A DNA stretch of 64,000 bases from Psococerastis gibbosa (Eukaryota > Arthropoda > Insecta > Psocodea > Psocidae): positions 434,001-498,000 of the forward strand of contig OZ020489.1 in NCBI GenBank assembly GCA_963971405.1. The letters run 5' to 3'. The notes beneath the pieces are model-generated. The model searched no databases, had not been told where the DNA came from, and worked only from the letters and a program-made list of their open reading frames with translations. Shown piece by piece: positions 36,539 to 50,043 of this stretch; the first letter of the stretch is position 1, and each line of letters starts with the position of its first letter. A program made the position numbers and the translations under genes.

Positions 36539-39500
36539 AAAGGTCTTGATATGACACGGGTGTCTTAATTTGGCTTGTTTTGGCTCAATGTATTGTACTT
36601 AACATTGAGCAATTGCTTCTTTGTGTTCATCAGTGTAAATGTAGCTAAAAAAAATTCATTCGACAAGAATAAGAAAAATAGCTATTTACTTATTTTTTTT
36701 TTTTTAAAGGTTTTAAAAAGATATAGGTGTCTTAATTTTAATTTTTTTGGCTCAGTGTATTGCACTTAACATTGAGCAATTGTACCTGCGTGTTTACCGG
36801 TGTAAATGTACCTAAAAAAAATTCATTCGACAAGAATAAGAAAAATAGCTATTTACTTATTTTATTTTTTTTAAAGGTCTTTAAAAGATATAGGTGTCTT
36901 AATTTTGCTTATTTAGGCTCACTGTATTGTACTTAACATTGGCCACTTGCTCCTGCGTGTTCATCGGTGTAAATGTAGCTACAAAAAATTCATTCGACAA
37001 GAATACGAAAAATAGCTATATACTTATTTTATTTTTTTTAAAGGTCTTGATATGACACGGGTGTCTTAAATTGGCATATTTTGGCTCATTGTATTGTAAT
37101 TAACATTGAGCAATTGCTCCTGCGTGTTCATCGGTTTAAATGTTGCTAAAAAAAATTCATTCGACAAGAATAAAAAAAATAGCTATTTACTTATTTTATT
37201 TTTTTAAAGGTCTTGATATGATAAGGGTGTCTTAATGTTGCTTATTTTGGCTCATTGTATTGTACTTAACATTAAGCAATTGTTCCTGCGTGTTCATCGG
37301 TGTAAATGTAGCTAAAAAAAATTCATTCGACAAGAATAAGAAAAATAGCTATTTACTTATTTTATTTTTTTTAAAGGTCTTGAAAAGATATAGGTGTCTT
37401 AGTTTTGCTTATTTAGGCTCACTGTATTGTACTTAACATTGGCCACTTGCTCGTGCGTGTTCATCGGTGTAAATGTAGCTACAAAAAATTCAATCGACAA
37501 GAATACGAAAAATAGCTATTTACTTATTTTATTTTTTTTAAAGGTTTTAAAAAGATATAGGTGTCTTAATTTTGCTTATTTTGGCTTATTGTATTGTACT
37601 TGACATTGAGCAATTGCTCCTGCGTGTTCATCGGTTTAAATGTTGCTAAAAAAAATTCATTCGACAAGAATAAAAAAAATAGCTATTTACTTATTTTATT
37701 TTTTTTAAAGGTCTTGATATGACAGGGGTGTCTTAAATTGGCTTATTTTGGCTCAGTGTATTGTAATTAACATTGAACAATTGCTCCTGCGTGTTCATCG
37801 GTTTAAATGTTGCTAAAAAAAATTCATTCGACAAGAATAAAAAAAATAGCTATTTACTTATTTTATTTTTTTAAGGGTCTTGATATGATAAGGGTGTCTT
37901 AATTTTGCTTATTTTGGCTCATTGTATTGTACTTAACATTAAGCAATTGCTCCTGCGTGTTCATCGGTGTAAATGTAGCTAAAAAAAATTCATTCGACAA
38001 GAATACGAAAAATAGCTATTTATTTATTTTATTTTTTTTAAAGGTCTTGATATGACACCGGTGTCTTAATTTGGCTTGTTTTGGCTCAATTTATTGTAAT
38101 TAACATTGAGCAATTGTTCCTGCGTGTTCGTCGGTGTAAATGTAGCTAAAAAAAATTCATTCGACAAGAATAAGAAAAATAGCTATTTACTTATTTTATT
38201 TTTTTAAAGGTTTTAAAAAGATATAGGTGTCTTAATTTTGCTTATTTTGGCTCATTGTATTGTACTTGACATTAAGCAATTGCTCCTGCGTGTTCATCGG
38301 TTTAAATGTTGCTAAAAAAAATTCATTCGACAAGAATAAAAAAAAATAGCTATTTACTTATTTTATTTTTTTTAAAGGTCTTGATATGATAAGGGTGTCT
38401 TAATTTTGCTTATTTTGGCTCATTGTATTGTACTTAACATTGAGCAATTGCTTCTGCGTGTTCATCGGTGTAAATGTAGCTAAAAAAAATTCATTCGACA
38501 AGAATAAGAAAAATAGCTATTTACTTATTTTATTTTTTTTAAAGGTTTTAAAAAGATACAGGTGCCTTAATTTTGCTTTTTTTGGCTCAATGTATTGCAC
38601 TTAACATTGAGCAATTGTTCCTGCGTGTTCATCGGTGTAAATGTACCTAAAAAAAATTCATTCGACAAGAATAAGAAAAATAGCTATTTACTTATTTTAT
38701 TTTTTTTAAAGGTCTTAAAAAGATAAAGGTGTCTTAATGTTACTTATTTAGGCTCACTGTATTGTACTTAACATTGGCCACTTGCTCCTGCGTGTTCATC
38801 GTTGTAAATGTAGCTACAAAAAATTCATTCGACAAGAATACGAAAAATAGCTATATACTTTTTTTTTTTTTTTTAAAGGTCTTGATATGACACGGGTGTC
38901 TTGAATTGGCTTATTTTGGCTCACTGTATTGTTATTAACATTGAGCAATTGCTCCTGCGTGTTCATCGGTTTAAATGTTGCTAAAAAAAATTCATTCGAC
39001 AGGAATAAAAAAAATAGCTATTTACTTATTTTAATTTTTTAAGGGTCTTGATATGATAAGGGTGTCTTAATTTTGCTTATTTTGGCTCATTGTATTGTAC
39101 TTAACATTAAGCAATTGTTCCTGCGTGTTCATCGGTGTAAATGTAGCTAAAAAAAATTCATTCGACAAGAATAAGAAAAATAGCTATTTACTTATTTTAT
39201 TTTTTTTAAAGGTCTTGAAAAGATATAGGTGTCTTAGTTTTGCTTATTTAGGCTCACTGTATTGTACTTAACATTGGCCACTTGCTCGTGCGTGTTCATC
39301 GGTGTAAATGTAGCTACAAAAAATTCATTCGACAAGAATACGAAAAATAGCTATATACTTATTTTTTTTTTTTTAAAGGTCTTGATATGACACGGGTGTC
39401 TTAATTTTGCTTATTTTGGCTCATTGTATTGTACTTAACATTGAGTAATTGCTCCTGCGTGTTCATCGGTGTAAATGTAGCTAAAAAAAATTCATTCGAC

Positions 39501-39708
39501 AAGAATAAGAAAAATAGCTATTTACTTATTTTATTTTTTTTAAAGGTCTTGAAAAGATATAGGTGTCTTAGTTTTGCTTATTTAGGCTCACTGTATTGTA
39601 CTTAACATTGGCCACTTGCTCGTGCGTGTTCATCGGTGTAAATTTAGCTACAAAAAATTCAATCGACAAGAATACGAAAAATAGCTATTTACTTATTTTA
39701 TTTTTTTT
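36539..39708 (+). repeat. HOR unit in copy A and junction, 19 monomers
   Basis: Order (B'/D') E' F' G I' K C' L M B C D E F G' (D''/I') (K/F) D'' K. It opens with a B'/D' hybrid (aatttggcttgttttgg, then gcttctttgtg) in place of B'-C-D'. The last three monomers cross the 13.5-kb junction. B has tcaatttattg, shared with 51.6 kb. Confidence 0.82.
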
Positions 39709-42700
39709 AAAGGTCTTGATATGACACGGGTGTCTTAATTTGGCTTGTTTTGGCTCAATGTATTGTAATTAACATTGAGCAATTGTTCCTGCGTGTTCAT
39801 CAGTGTAAATGTAGCTAAAAAAAATTCATTCGACAAGAACAAGAAAAATAGCTATTTACTTATTTTATTTTTTTAAAGGTTTTAAAAAGATATAGGTGTC
39901 TTAATTTTGCTTATTTTGGCTCATTGTATTGTACTTGACATTAAGCAATTGCTCCTGCGTGTTCATCGGTTTAAATGTTGCTAAAAAAAATTCATTCGAC
40001 AAGAATAAAAAAAATAGCTATTTACTTATTTTATTTTTTTAAAGGTCTTGATATGATAAGGGTGTCTTAATTTTGCTTATTTTGGCTCATTGTATTGTAC
40101 TTAACATTGAGCAATTGCTTCTTTGTGTTCATCAGTGTAAATGTAGCTAAAAAAAATTCATTCGACAAGAATAAGAAAAATAGCTATTTACTTATTTTAT
40201 TTTATTAAAGGTTTTAAAAAGATATAGGTGTCTTAATTTTGCTTTTTTTGGCTCAGTGTATTGCACTTAACATTGAGCAATTGTACCTGCGTGTTTATCG
40301 GTGTAAATGTACCTAAAAAAAATTCATTCGACAAGAATAAGAAAAATAGCTATTTACTTATTTTATTTTTTTTAAAGGTCTTTAAAAGATATAGGTGTCT
40401 TAATTTTGCTTATTTAGGCTCACTGTATTGTACTTAACATTGGCCACTTGCTCCTGCGTGTTCATCGGTGTAAATGTAGCTACAAAAAATTCATTCGACA
40501 AGAATACGAAAAATAGCTATATACTTATTTTATTTTTTTTAAAGGTCTTGATATGACACGGGTGTCTTAAATTGGCATATTTTGGCTCATTGTATTGTAA
40601 TTAACATTGAGCAATTGCTCCTGCGTGTTCATCGGTTTAAATGTTGCTAAAAAAAATTCATTCGACAAGAATAAAAAAAATAGCTATTTACTTATTTTAT
40701 TTTTTTAAAGGTCTTGATATGACACGGGTGTCTTAAATTGGCTTATTTTGGCTCATTGTATTGTAATTAACATTGAGAAATTGCTCCTGCGTGTTCATCG
40801 GTTTAAATGTTGCTAAAAAAAATTCATTCGACAAGAATAAAAAAAATAGCTATTTACTTATTTTATTTTTTTAAAGGTCTTGATATGATAAGGGTGTCTT
40901 AATGTTGCTTACTTTGGCTCATTGTATTGTACTCAACATTAAGCAATTGTTCTTGCGTGTTCATCGGTGTAAATGTAGCTAAAAAAAATTCATTCGACAA
41001 GAATAAGAAAAATAGCTATTTAATTATTTTATTTTTTTTAAAGGTCTTAAAAAGATAAAGGTGTCTTAATTTTGCTTATTTAGGCTCACTGTATTGTACT
41101 TAACATTGGCCACTTGCTCCTGCGTGTTCATCGGTGTAAATGTAGCTACAAAAAATTCATTCGACAAGAATAAGAAAAATAGCTATTTACTTATTTTATT
41201 TTTTTTAAAGGTCTTTAAAAGATATAGGTGTCTTAATTTTGCTTATTTAGGCTCACTGTATTGTACTTAACATTGGCCACTTGCTCCTGCGTGTTCATCG
41301 GTGTAAATGTAGCTACAAAAAATTCATTCGACAAGAATACGAAAAATAGCTATATACTTATTTTATTTTTTTTAAAGGTCTTGATATGACACGGGTGTCT
41401 TAAATTGGCATATTTTGGCTCATTGTATTGTAATTAACATTGAGCAATTGCTCCTGCGTGTTCATCGGTTTAAATGTTGCTAAAAAAAATTCATTCGACA
41501 AGAATAAAAAAAATAGCTATTTACTTATTTTATTTTTTTAAAGGTCTTGATATGATAAGGGTGTCTTAATGTTGCTTATTTTGGCTCATTGTATTGTACT
41601 TAACATTAAGCAATTGTTCCTGCGTGTTCATCGGTGTAAATGTAGCTAAAAAAAATTCATTCGACAAGAATAAGAAAAATAGCTATTTACTTATTTTATT
41701 TTTTTTAAAGGTCTTGAAAAGATATAGGTGTCTTAGTTTTGCTTATTTAGGCTCACTGTATTGTACTTAACATTGGCCGCTTGCTCGTGCGTGTTCATCG
41801 GTGTAAATGTAGCTACAAAAAATTCAATCGACAAGAATACGAAAAATAGCTATTTACTTATTGTATTTTTTTTAAAGGTTTTAAAAAGATATAGGTGTCT
41901 TAATTTTGCTTATTTTGGCTTATTGTATTGTACTTGACATTGAGCAATTGCTCCTGCGTGTTCATCGGTTTAAATGTTGCTAAAAAAAATTCATTCGACA
42001 AGAATAAAAAAAATAGCTATTTACTTATTTTTTTTTTTTTTAAAGGTCTTGATATGACAAGGGTGTCTTAATTTGGCTTATTTTGGCTCATTGTATTGTA
42101 ATTAACATTGAGCAATTGCTCCTGCGTGTTCATCGGTGTAAATGTAGCTACAAAAAATTCATTCGACAAGAATACGAAAAATAGCTATTTATTTATTTTA
42201 TTTTTTTTTAAAGGTCTTGATATGACACGGGTGTCTTAATTTGGCTTGTTTTGGCTCAATGTATTGTAATTAACATTGAGCAATTGTTCCTGCGTGTTCA
42301 TCGGTGTAAATGTAGCTAAAAAAAATTCATTCGACAAGAATAAGAAAAATAGCTATTTACTTATTTTATTTTTTTAAAGGTTTTAAAAAGATACAGGTGC
42401 CTTAATTTTGCTTTTTTTGGCTCAATGTATTGCACTTAACATTGAGCAATTGTTCCTGCGTGTTCATCGGTGTAAATGTACCTAAAAAAAATTCATTCGA
42501 CAAGAATAAGAAAAATAGCTATTTACTTATTTTATTTTTTTTAAAGGTCTTAAAAAGATATAGGTGTCTTAATGTTGCTTATTTAGGCTCACTGTATTGT
42601 ACTTAACATTGGCCACTTGCTCCTGCGTGTTCATCGGTGTAAATGTAGCTACAAAAAATTCATTCGACAAGAATACGAAAAATAGCTATATACTTATTTT

Positions 42701-43208
42701 TTTTTTTTAAAGGTCTTGATATGACACGGGTGTCTTAAATTGGCTTATTTTGGCTCACTGTATTGTAATTAACATTGAGCAATTGCTCCTGCGTGTTCAT
42801 CGGTTTAAATGTTGCTAAAAAAAATTCATTCGACAAGAATAACAAAAATAGCTATTTACTTATTTTAATTTTTTAAGGGTCTTGATATGATAAGGGTGTC
42901 TTAATTTTGCTTATTTTGGCTCATTGTATTGTACTTAACATTGAGTAATTGCTCCTGCGTGTTCATCGGTGTAAATGTAGCTAAAAAAAATTCATTCGAC
43001 AAGAATAAGAAAAATAGCTATTTACTTCTTTTATTTTTTTTAAAGGTCTTGAAAAGATATAGGTGTCTTAGTTTTGCTTATTTAGGCTCACTGTATTGTA
43101 CTTAACATTGGCCACTTGCTCGTGCGTGTTCATCGGTGTAAATGTAGCTACAAAAAATTCAATCGACAAGAATACGAAAAATAGCTATTTACTTATTTTA
43201 TTTTTTTT
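39709..43208 (+). repeat. HOR unit in copy B, 21 monomers
   Basis: Duplicate of 26204-29703 with the same monomer order. It differs at 40970 (t for c), 41423 (t for c), 42521 (a for t) and 43028 (c for a). Confidence 0.88.
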
Positions 43209-46200
43209 AAAGGTCTTGATATGACACGGGTGTCTTAATTTGGCTTATTTGGCTCAATGTATTGTAATTAACATTGAGCAATTGTTCCTGCGTGTTCATC
43301 AGTGTAAATGTAGCTAAAAAAAATTCATTCGACAAGAACAAGAAAAATAGCTATTTACTTATTTTATTTTTTCAAAGGTTTTAAAAAGATATAGGTGTCT
43401 TAATTTTGCTTATTTTGGCTCATTGTATTGTACTTGACATTAAGCAATTGCTCCTGCGTGTTCATCGGTTTAAATGTTGCTAAAAAAAATTCATTCGACA
43501 AGAATAAAAAAAATAGCTATTTACTTATTTTATTTTTTTAAAGGTCTTGATATGATAAGGGTGTCTTAATTTTGCTTATTTTGGCTCATTGTATTGTACT
43601 TAACATTGAGCAATTGCTTCTTTGTGTTCATCAGTGTAAATGTAGCTAAAAAAAATTCATTCGACAAGAATAAGAAAAATAGCTATTTACTTATTTTATT
43701 TTTTTTAAAGGTCTTTAAAAGATATAGGTGTCTTAATTTTGCTTATTTAGGCTCACTGTATTGTACTTAACATTGGCCACTTGCTCCTGCGTGTTCATCG
43801 GCGTAAATGTAGCTACAAAAAATTCATTCGACAAGAATACGAAAAATAGCTATATACTTATTTTATTTTTTTTAAAGGTCTTGATATGACACGGGTGTCT
43901 TAAATTGGCATATTTTGGCTCACTGTATTGTAATTAACATTGAGCAATTGCTCCTGTGTGTTCATCGGTTTAAATGTTGCTAAAAAAAATTCATTCGACA
44001 AGAATAAAAAAAATAGCTATTTACTTATTTTATTTTTTTAAAGGTCTTGATATGACACGGGTGTCTTAAATTGGCTTATTTTGGCTCACTGTATTGTAAT
44101 TAACATTTAGAAATTGCTCCTGCGTGTTCATCGGTTTAAATGTTGCTAAAAAAAATTCATTCGACAAGAATAAAAAAAATAGCTATTTACTTATTTTATT
44201 TTTTTAAAGGTCTTGATATGATAAGGGTGTCTTAATGTTGCTTACTTTGGCTCATTGTATTGTACTCAACATTAAGCAATTGTTCTTGCGTGTTCATCGG
44301 TGTAAATGTAGCTAAAAAAAATTCATTCGACAAGAATAAGAAAAATAGCTATTTAATTATTTTATTTTTTTTAAAGGTCTTAAAAAGATAAAGGTGTCTT
44401 AATTTTGCTTATTTAGGCTCACTGTATTGTACTTAACATTGGCCACTTGCTCCTGCGTGTTCATCGGTGTAAATGTAGCTACAAAAAATTCATTCGACAA
44501 GAATAAGAAAAATAGCTATTTACTTATTTTATTTTTTTTAAAGGTCTTTAAAAGATATAGGTGTCTTAATTTTGCTTATTTAGGCTCACTGTATTGTACT
44601 TAACATTGGCCACTTGCTCCTGCGTGTTCATCGGTGTAAATGTAGCTACAAAAAATTCATTCGACAAGAATACGAAAAATAGCTATATACTTATTTTATT
44701 TTTTTTAAAGGTCTTGATATGACACGGGTGTCTTAAATTGGCATATTTTGGCTCATTGTATTGTAATTAACATTGAGCAATTGCTCCTGCGTGTTCATCG
44801 GTTTAAATGTTGCTAAAAAAAATTCATTCGACAAGAATAAAAAAAATAGCTATTTACTTATTTTATTTTTTTAAAGGTCTTGATATGATAAGGGTGTCTT
44901 AATGTTGCTTATTTTGGCTCATTGTATTGTACTTAACATTAAGCAATTGTTCCTGCGTGTTCATCGGTGTAAATGTAGCTAAAAAAAATTCATTCGACAA
45001 GAATAAGAAAAATAGCTATTTACTTATTTTATTTTTTTTAAAGGTCTTGAAAAGATATAGGTGTCTTAGTTTTGCTTATTTAGGCTCACTGTATTGTACT
45101 TAACATTGGCCACTTGCTCGTGCGTGTTCATCGGTGTAAATGTAGCTACAAAAAATTCAATCGACAAGAATACGAAAAATAGCTATTTACTTATTGTATT
45201 TTTTTTAAAGGTTTTAAAAAGATATAGGTGTCTTAATTTTGCTTATTTTGGCTTATTGTATTGTACTTGACATTGAGCAATTGCTCCTGCGTGTTCATCG
45301 GTTTAAATGTTGCTAAAAAAAATTCATTCGACAAGAATAAAAAAAATAGCTATTTACTTATTTTTTTTTTTTTTAAAGGTCTTGATATGACAAGGGTGTC
45401 TTAATTTGGCTTATTTTGGCTCATTGTATTGTAATTAACATTGAGCAATTGCTCCTGCGTGTTCATCGGTGTAAATGTAGCTACAAAAAATTCATTCGAC
45501 AAGAATACGAAAAATAGCTATTTATTTATTTTATTTTTTTTTAAAGGTCTTGATATGACACGGGTGTCTTAATTTTGCTTATTTTGGCTCACTGTATTGT
45601 ACTTAACATTGAGCAATTGCTTCTGCGTGTTCATCGGTGTAAATGTAGCTAAAAAAAATTCATTCGACAAGAATAAGAAAAATAGCTATTTACTTATTTT
45701 ATTTTTTTTAAAGGTTTTAAAAGATACAGGTGCCTTAATTTTGCTTTTTTTGGCTCAATGTATTGCACTTAACATTGAGCAATTGTTCCTGCGTGTTCAT
45801 CGGTGTAAATGTACCTAAAAAAAATTCATTCGACAAGAATAAGAAAAATAGCTATTTACTTATTTTATTTTTTTTAAAGGTCTTAAAAAGATATAGGTGT
45901 CTTAATGTTGCTTATTTAGGCTCACTGTATTGTACTTAACATTGGCCACTTGCTCCTGCGTGTTCATCGGTGTAAATGTAGCTACAAAAAATTCATTCGA
46001 CAAGAATACGAAAAATAGCTATATACTTTTTTTTTTTTTTTTTAAAGGTCTTGATATGACACGGGTGTCTTAAATTGGCTTATTTTGGCTCACTGTATTG
46101 TAATTAACATTGAGCAATTGCTCCTGCGTGTTCATCGGTTTAAATGTTGCTAAAAAAAATTCATTCGACAAGAATAACAAAAATAGCTATTTACTTATTT

Positions 46201-46543
46201 TAATTTTTTAAGGGTCTTGATATGATAAGGGTGTCTTAATTTTGCTTATTTTGGCTCATTGTATTGTACTTAACATTGAGTAATTGCTCCTGCGTGTTCA
46301 TCGGTGTAAATGTAGCTAAAAAAAATTCATTCGACAAGAATAAGAAAAATAGCTATTTACTTCTTTTATTTTTTTTAAAGGTCTTGAAAAGATATAGGTG
46401 TCTTAGTTTTGCTTATTTAGGCTCACTGTATTGTACTTAACATTGGCCACTTGCTCGTGCGTGTTCATCGGTGTAAATGTAGCTACAAAAAATTCAATCG
46501 ACAAGAATACGAAAAATAGCTATTTACTTATTTTATTTTTTTT
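43209..46543 (+). repeat. HOR unit in copy B, 20 monomers
   Basis: Duplicate of 29704-33038. It differs at 44089, in the T tract at 46029 (a to t), and at 46178 and 46363. The last two match variants found 3335 bases upstream within copy B. Confidence 0.88.
46178..46363 (+). repeat. Probable gene-conversion tract within copy B
   Basis: c at 46178 (aataacaaaaa) and c at 46363 (acttctttta) are absent at the copy-A equivalents 32673 and 32858. Both are present 3335 bases upstream at 42843 and 43028. In copy A the upstream equivalent has only the first (29338), not the second (29523). Transfer from about 42.8-43.0 kb after the 13.5-kb duplication explains this simply. Confidence 0.65.
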
Positions 46544-49500
46544 AAAGGTCTTGATATGACACGGGTGTCTTAATTTGGCTTGTTTTGGCTCAATGTATTG
46601 TAATTAACATTGAGCAATTGTTCCTGCGTGTTCATCAGTGTAAATGTAGCTAAAAAAAATTCATTCGACAAGAACAAGAAAAATAGCTATTTACTTATTT
46701 TATTTTTTTAAAGGTTTTAAAAAGATATAGGTGTCTTAATTTTGCTTATTTTGGCTCATTGTATTGTACTTGACATTAAGCAATTGCTCCTGCGTGTTCA
46801 TCGGTTTAAATGTTGCTAAAAAAAATTCATTCGACAAGAATAAAAAAAATAGCTATTTACTTATTTTATTTTTTTAAAGGTCTTGATATGATAAGGGTGT
46901 CTTAATTTTGCTTATTTTGGCTCATTGTATTGTACTTAACATTGAGCAATTGCTTCTTTGTGTTCATCAGTGTAAATGTAGCTAAAAAAAATTCATTCGA
47001 CAAGAATAAGAAAAATAGCTATTTACTTATTTTATTTTTTTTAAAGGTTTTAAAAAGATAAAGGTGTCTTAATTTTGCTTTTTTTGGCTCAGTGTATTGC
47101 ACTTAACATTGAGCAATTGTACCTGCGTGTTTATCGGTGTAAATGTACCTAAAAAAAATTCATTCGACAAGAATAAGAAAAATAGCTATTTACTTATTTT
47201 ATTTTTTTAAAGGTCTTTAAAAGATATAGGTGTCTTAATTTTGCTTATTTAGGCTCACTGTATTGTACTTAACATTGGCCACTTGCTCCTGCGTGTTCAT
47301 CGGTGTAAATGTAGCTACAAAAAATTCATTCGACAAGAATACGAAAAATAGCTATATACTTATTTTATTTTTTTTAAAGGTCTTGATATGACACGGGTGT
47401 CTTAAATTGGCATATTTTGGCTCACTGTATTGTAATTAACATTGAGCAATTGCTCCTGTGTGTTCATCGGTTTAAATGTTGCTAAAAAAAATTCATTCGA
47501 CAAGAATAAAAAAAATAGCTATTTACTTATTTTATTTTTTTAAAGGTCTTGATATGACACGGGTGTCTTAAATTGGCTTATTTTGGCTCATTGTATTGTA
47601 ATTAACATTGAGAAATTGCTCCTGCGTGTTCATCGGTTTAAATGTTGCTAAAAAAAATTCATTCGACAAGAATAAAAAAAATAGCTATTTACTTATTTTA
47701 TTTTTTTAAAGGTCTTGATATGATAAGGGTGTCTTAATGTTGCTTACTTTGGCTCATTGTATTGTACTCAACATTAAGCAATTGTTCTTGCGTGTTCATC
47801 GGTGTAAATGTAGCTAAAAAAAATTCATTCGACAAGAATAAGAAAAATAGCTATTTAATTATTTTATTTTTTTTAAAGGTCTTAAAAAGATAAAGGTGTC
47901 TTAATTTTGCTTATTTAGGCTCACTGTATTGTACTTAACATTGGCCACTTGCTCCTGCGTGTTCATCGGTGTAAATGTAGCTACAAAAAATTCATTCGAC
48001 AAGAATACGAAAAATAGCTATATACTTATTTTATTTTTTTTAAAGGTCTTGATATGACAGGGGTGTCTTAAATTGGCTTATTTAGGCTCATTGTATTGTA
48101 ATTAACATTGAGCAATTGCTCCTGCGTGTTCATCGGTTTAAATGTTGCTAAAAAAAATTCATTCGACAAGAATAAAAAAAATAGCTATTTACTTATTTTA
48201 TTTTTTTAAGGGTCTTGATATGATAAGGGTGTCTTAATTTTGCTTATTTTGGCTCATTGTATTGTACTTAACATTAAGCAATTGCTCCTGCGTGTTCATC
48301 GGTGTAAATGTAGCTAAAAAAAATTCATTCGACAAGAATAAGAAAAATAGCTATTTACTTATTTTATTTTTTTTAAAGGTCTTGAAAAGATATAGGTGTC
48401 TTAGTTTTGCTTATTTAGGCTCACTGTATTGTACTTAACATTGGCCACTTGCTCGTGCGTGTTCATCGGTGTAAATGTAGCTACAAAAAATTCAATCGAC
48501 AAGAATACGAAAAATAGCTATTTACTTATTTTATTTTTTTTAAAGGTCTTGATATGACAAGGGTGTCTTAATTTGGCTTATTTTGGCCCATTGTATTGTA
48601 ATTAACATTGAGCAATTGCTCCTGCGTGTTCGTCGGTGTAAATGTAGCTACAAAAAATTCATTCGACAAGAATACGAAAAATAGCTATTTATTTATTTTA
48701 TTTTTTTTAAAGGTCTTGATATGACACCGGTGTCTTAATTTGGCTTGTTTTGGCTCAATGTATTGTAATTAACATTGAGCAATTGTTCCTGCGTGTTCGT
48801 CGGTGTAAATGTAGCTAAAAAAAATTCATTCGACAAGAATAAGAAAAATAGCTATTTACTTATTTTATTTTTTTAAAGGTTTTAAAAAGATATAGGTGTC
48901 TTAATTTTGCTTATTTTGGCTCATTGTATTGTACTTGACATTAAGCAATTGCTCCTGCGTGTTCATCGGTTTAAATGTTGCTAAAAAAAATTCATTCGAC
49001 AAGAATAAAAAAAAATAGCTATTTACTTATTTTATTTTTTTTAAAGGTCTTGATATGATAAGGGTGTCTTAATTTTGCTTATTTTGGCTCATTGTATTGT
49101 ACTTAACATTGAGCAATTGCTTCTGCGTGTTCATCGGTGTAAATGTAGCTAAAAAAAATTCATTCGACAAGAATAAGAAAAATAGCTATTTACTTATTTT
49201 ATTTTTTTTAAAGGTTTTAAAAAGATACAGGTGCCTTAATTTTGCTTTTTTTGGCTCAATGTATTGCACTTAACATTGAGCAATTGTTCCTGCGTGTTCA
49301 TCGGTGTAAATGTACCTAAAAAAAATTCATTCGACAAGAATAAGAAAAATAGCTATTTACTTATTTTATTTTTTTTAAAGGTCTTAAAAAGATAAAGGTG
49401 TCTTAATGTTACTTATTTAGGCTCACTGTATTGTACTTAACATTGGCCACTTGCTCCTGCGTGTTCATCGGTGTAAATGTAGCTACAAAAAATTCATTCG

Positions 49501-50043
49501 ACAAGAATACGAAAAATAGCTATATACTTATTTTTTTTTTTTTAAAGGTCTTGATATGACACGGGTGTCTTAAATTGGCTTATTTTGGCTCACTGTATTG
49601 TAATTAACATTGAGCAATTGCTCCTGCGTGTTCATCGGTTTAAATGTTGCTAAAAAAAATTCATTCGACAGGAATAAAAAAAATAGCTATTTACTTATTT
49701 TAATTTTTTAAGGGTCTTGATATGATAAGGGTGTCTTAATTTTGCTTATTTTGGCTCATTGTATTGTACTTAACATTGAGTAATTGCTCCTGCGTGTTCA
49801 TCGGTGTAAATGTAGCTAAAAAAAATTCATTCGACAAGAATAAGAAAAATAGCTATTTACTTATTTAATTTTTTTTAAAGGTCTTGAAAAGATATAGGTG
49901 TCTTAGTTTTGCTTATTTAGGCTCACTGTATTGTACTTAACATTGGCCACTTGCTCGTGCGTGTTCATCGGTGTAAATGTAGCTACAAAAAATTCAATCG
50001 ACAAGAATACGAAAAATAGCTATTTACTTATTTTATTTTTTTT
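46544..50043 (+). repeat. HOR unit in copy B, 21 monomers, with L and M
   Basis: Duplicate of 33039-36538. The only difference noted is ggccca for ggctca at 48588. Confidence 0.85.

Larger units (their letters stand above)
25784..39288 (+). repeat. Copy A of 13,505-bp tandem duplication (81 monomers)
   Basis: Every marker I checked recurs exactly 13,505 bases later: gccgcttgc (28274/41779), the D/E pair at 32092/45597, the B'/D' hybrid at 36575/50080 and tttaaatgttgc words throughout. The left edge is set by the c/g difference at 25783/39288 and an upstream F-versus-K mismatch. The constant offset means no net indel. Contents are three HOR-like cycles of 21, 20 and 40 monomers counted from B'. 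Confidence 0.9.

Noticed and set aside
36575-36769. 64-codon frame, repeated at 50080, 55084, 59088 and 63424
   Set aside because: Starts in the B'/D' hybrid monomer and runs into E'. Copies track DNA duplications; there is no start context, codon bias or domain to support a gene.
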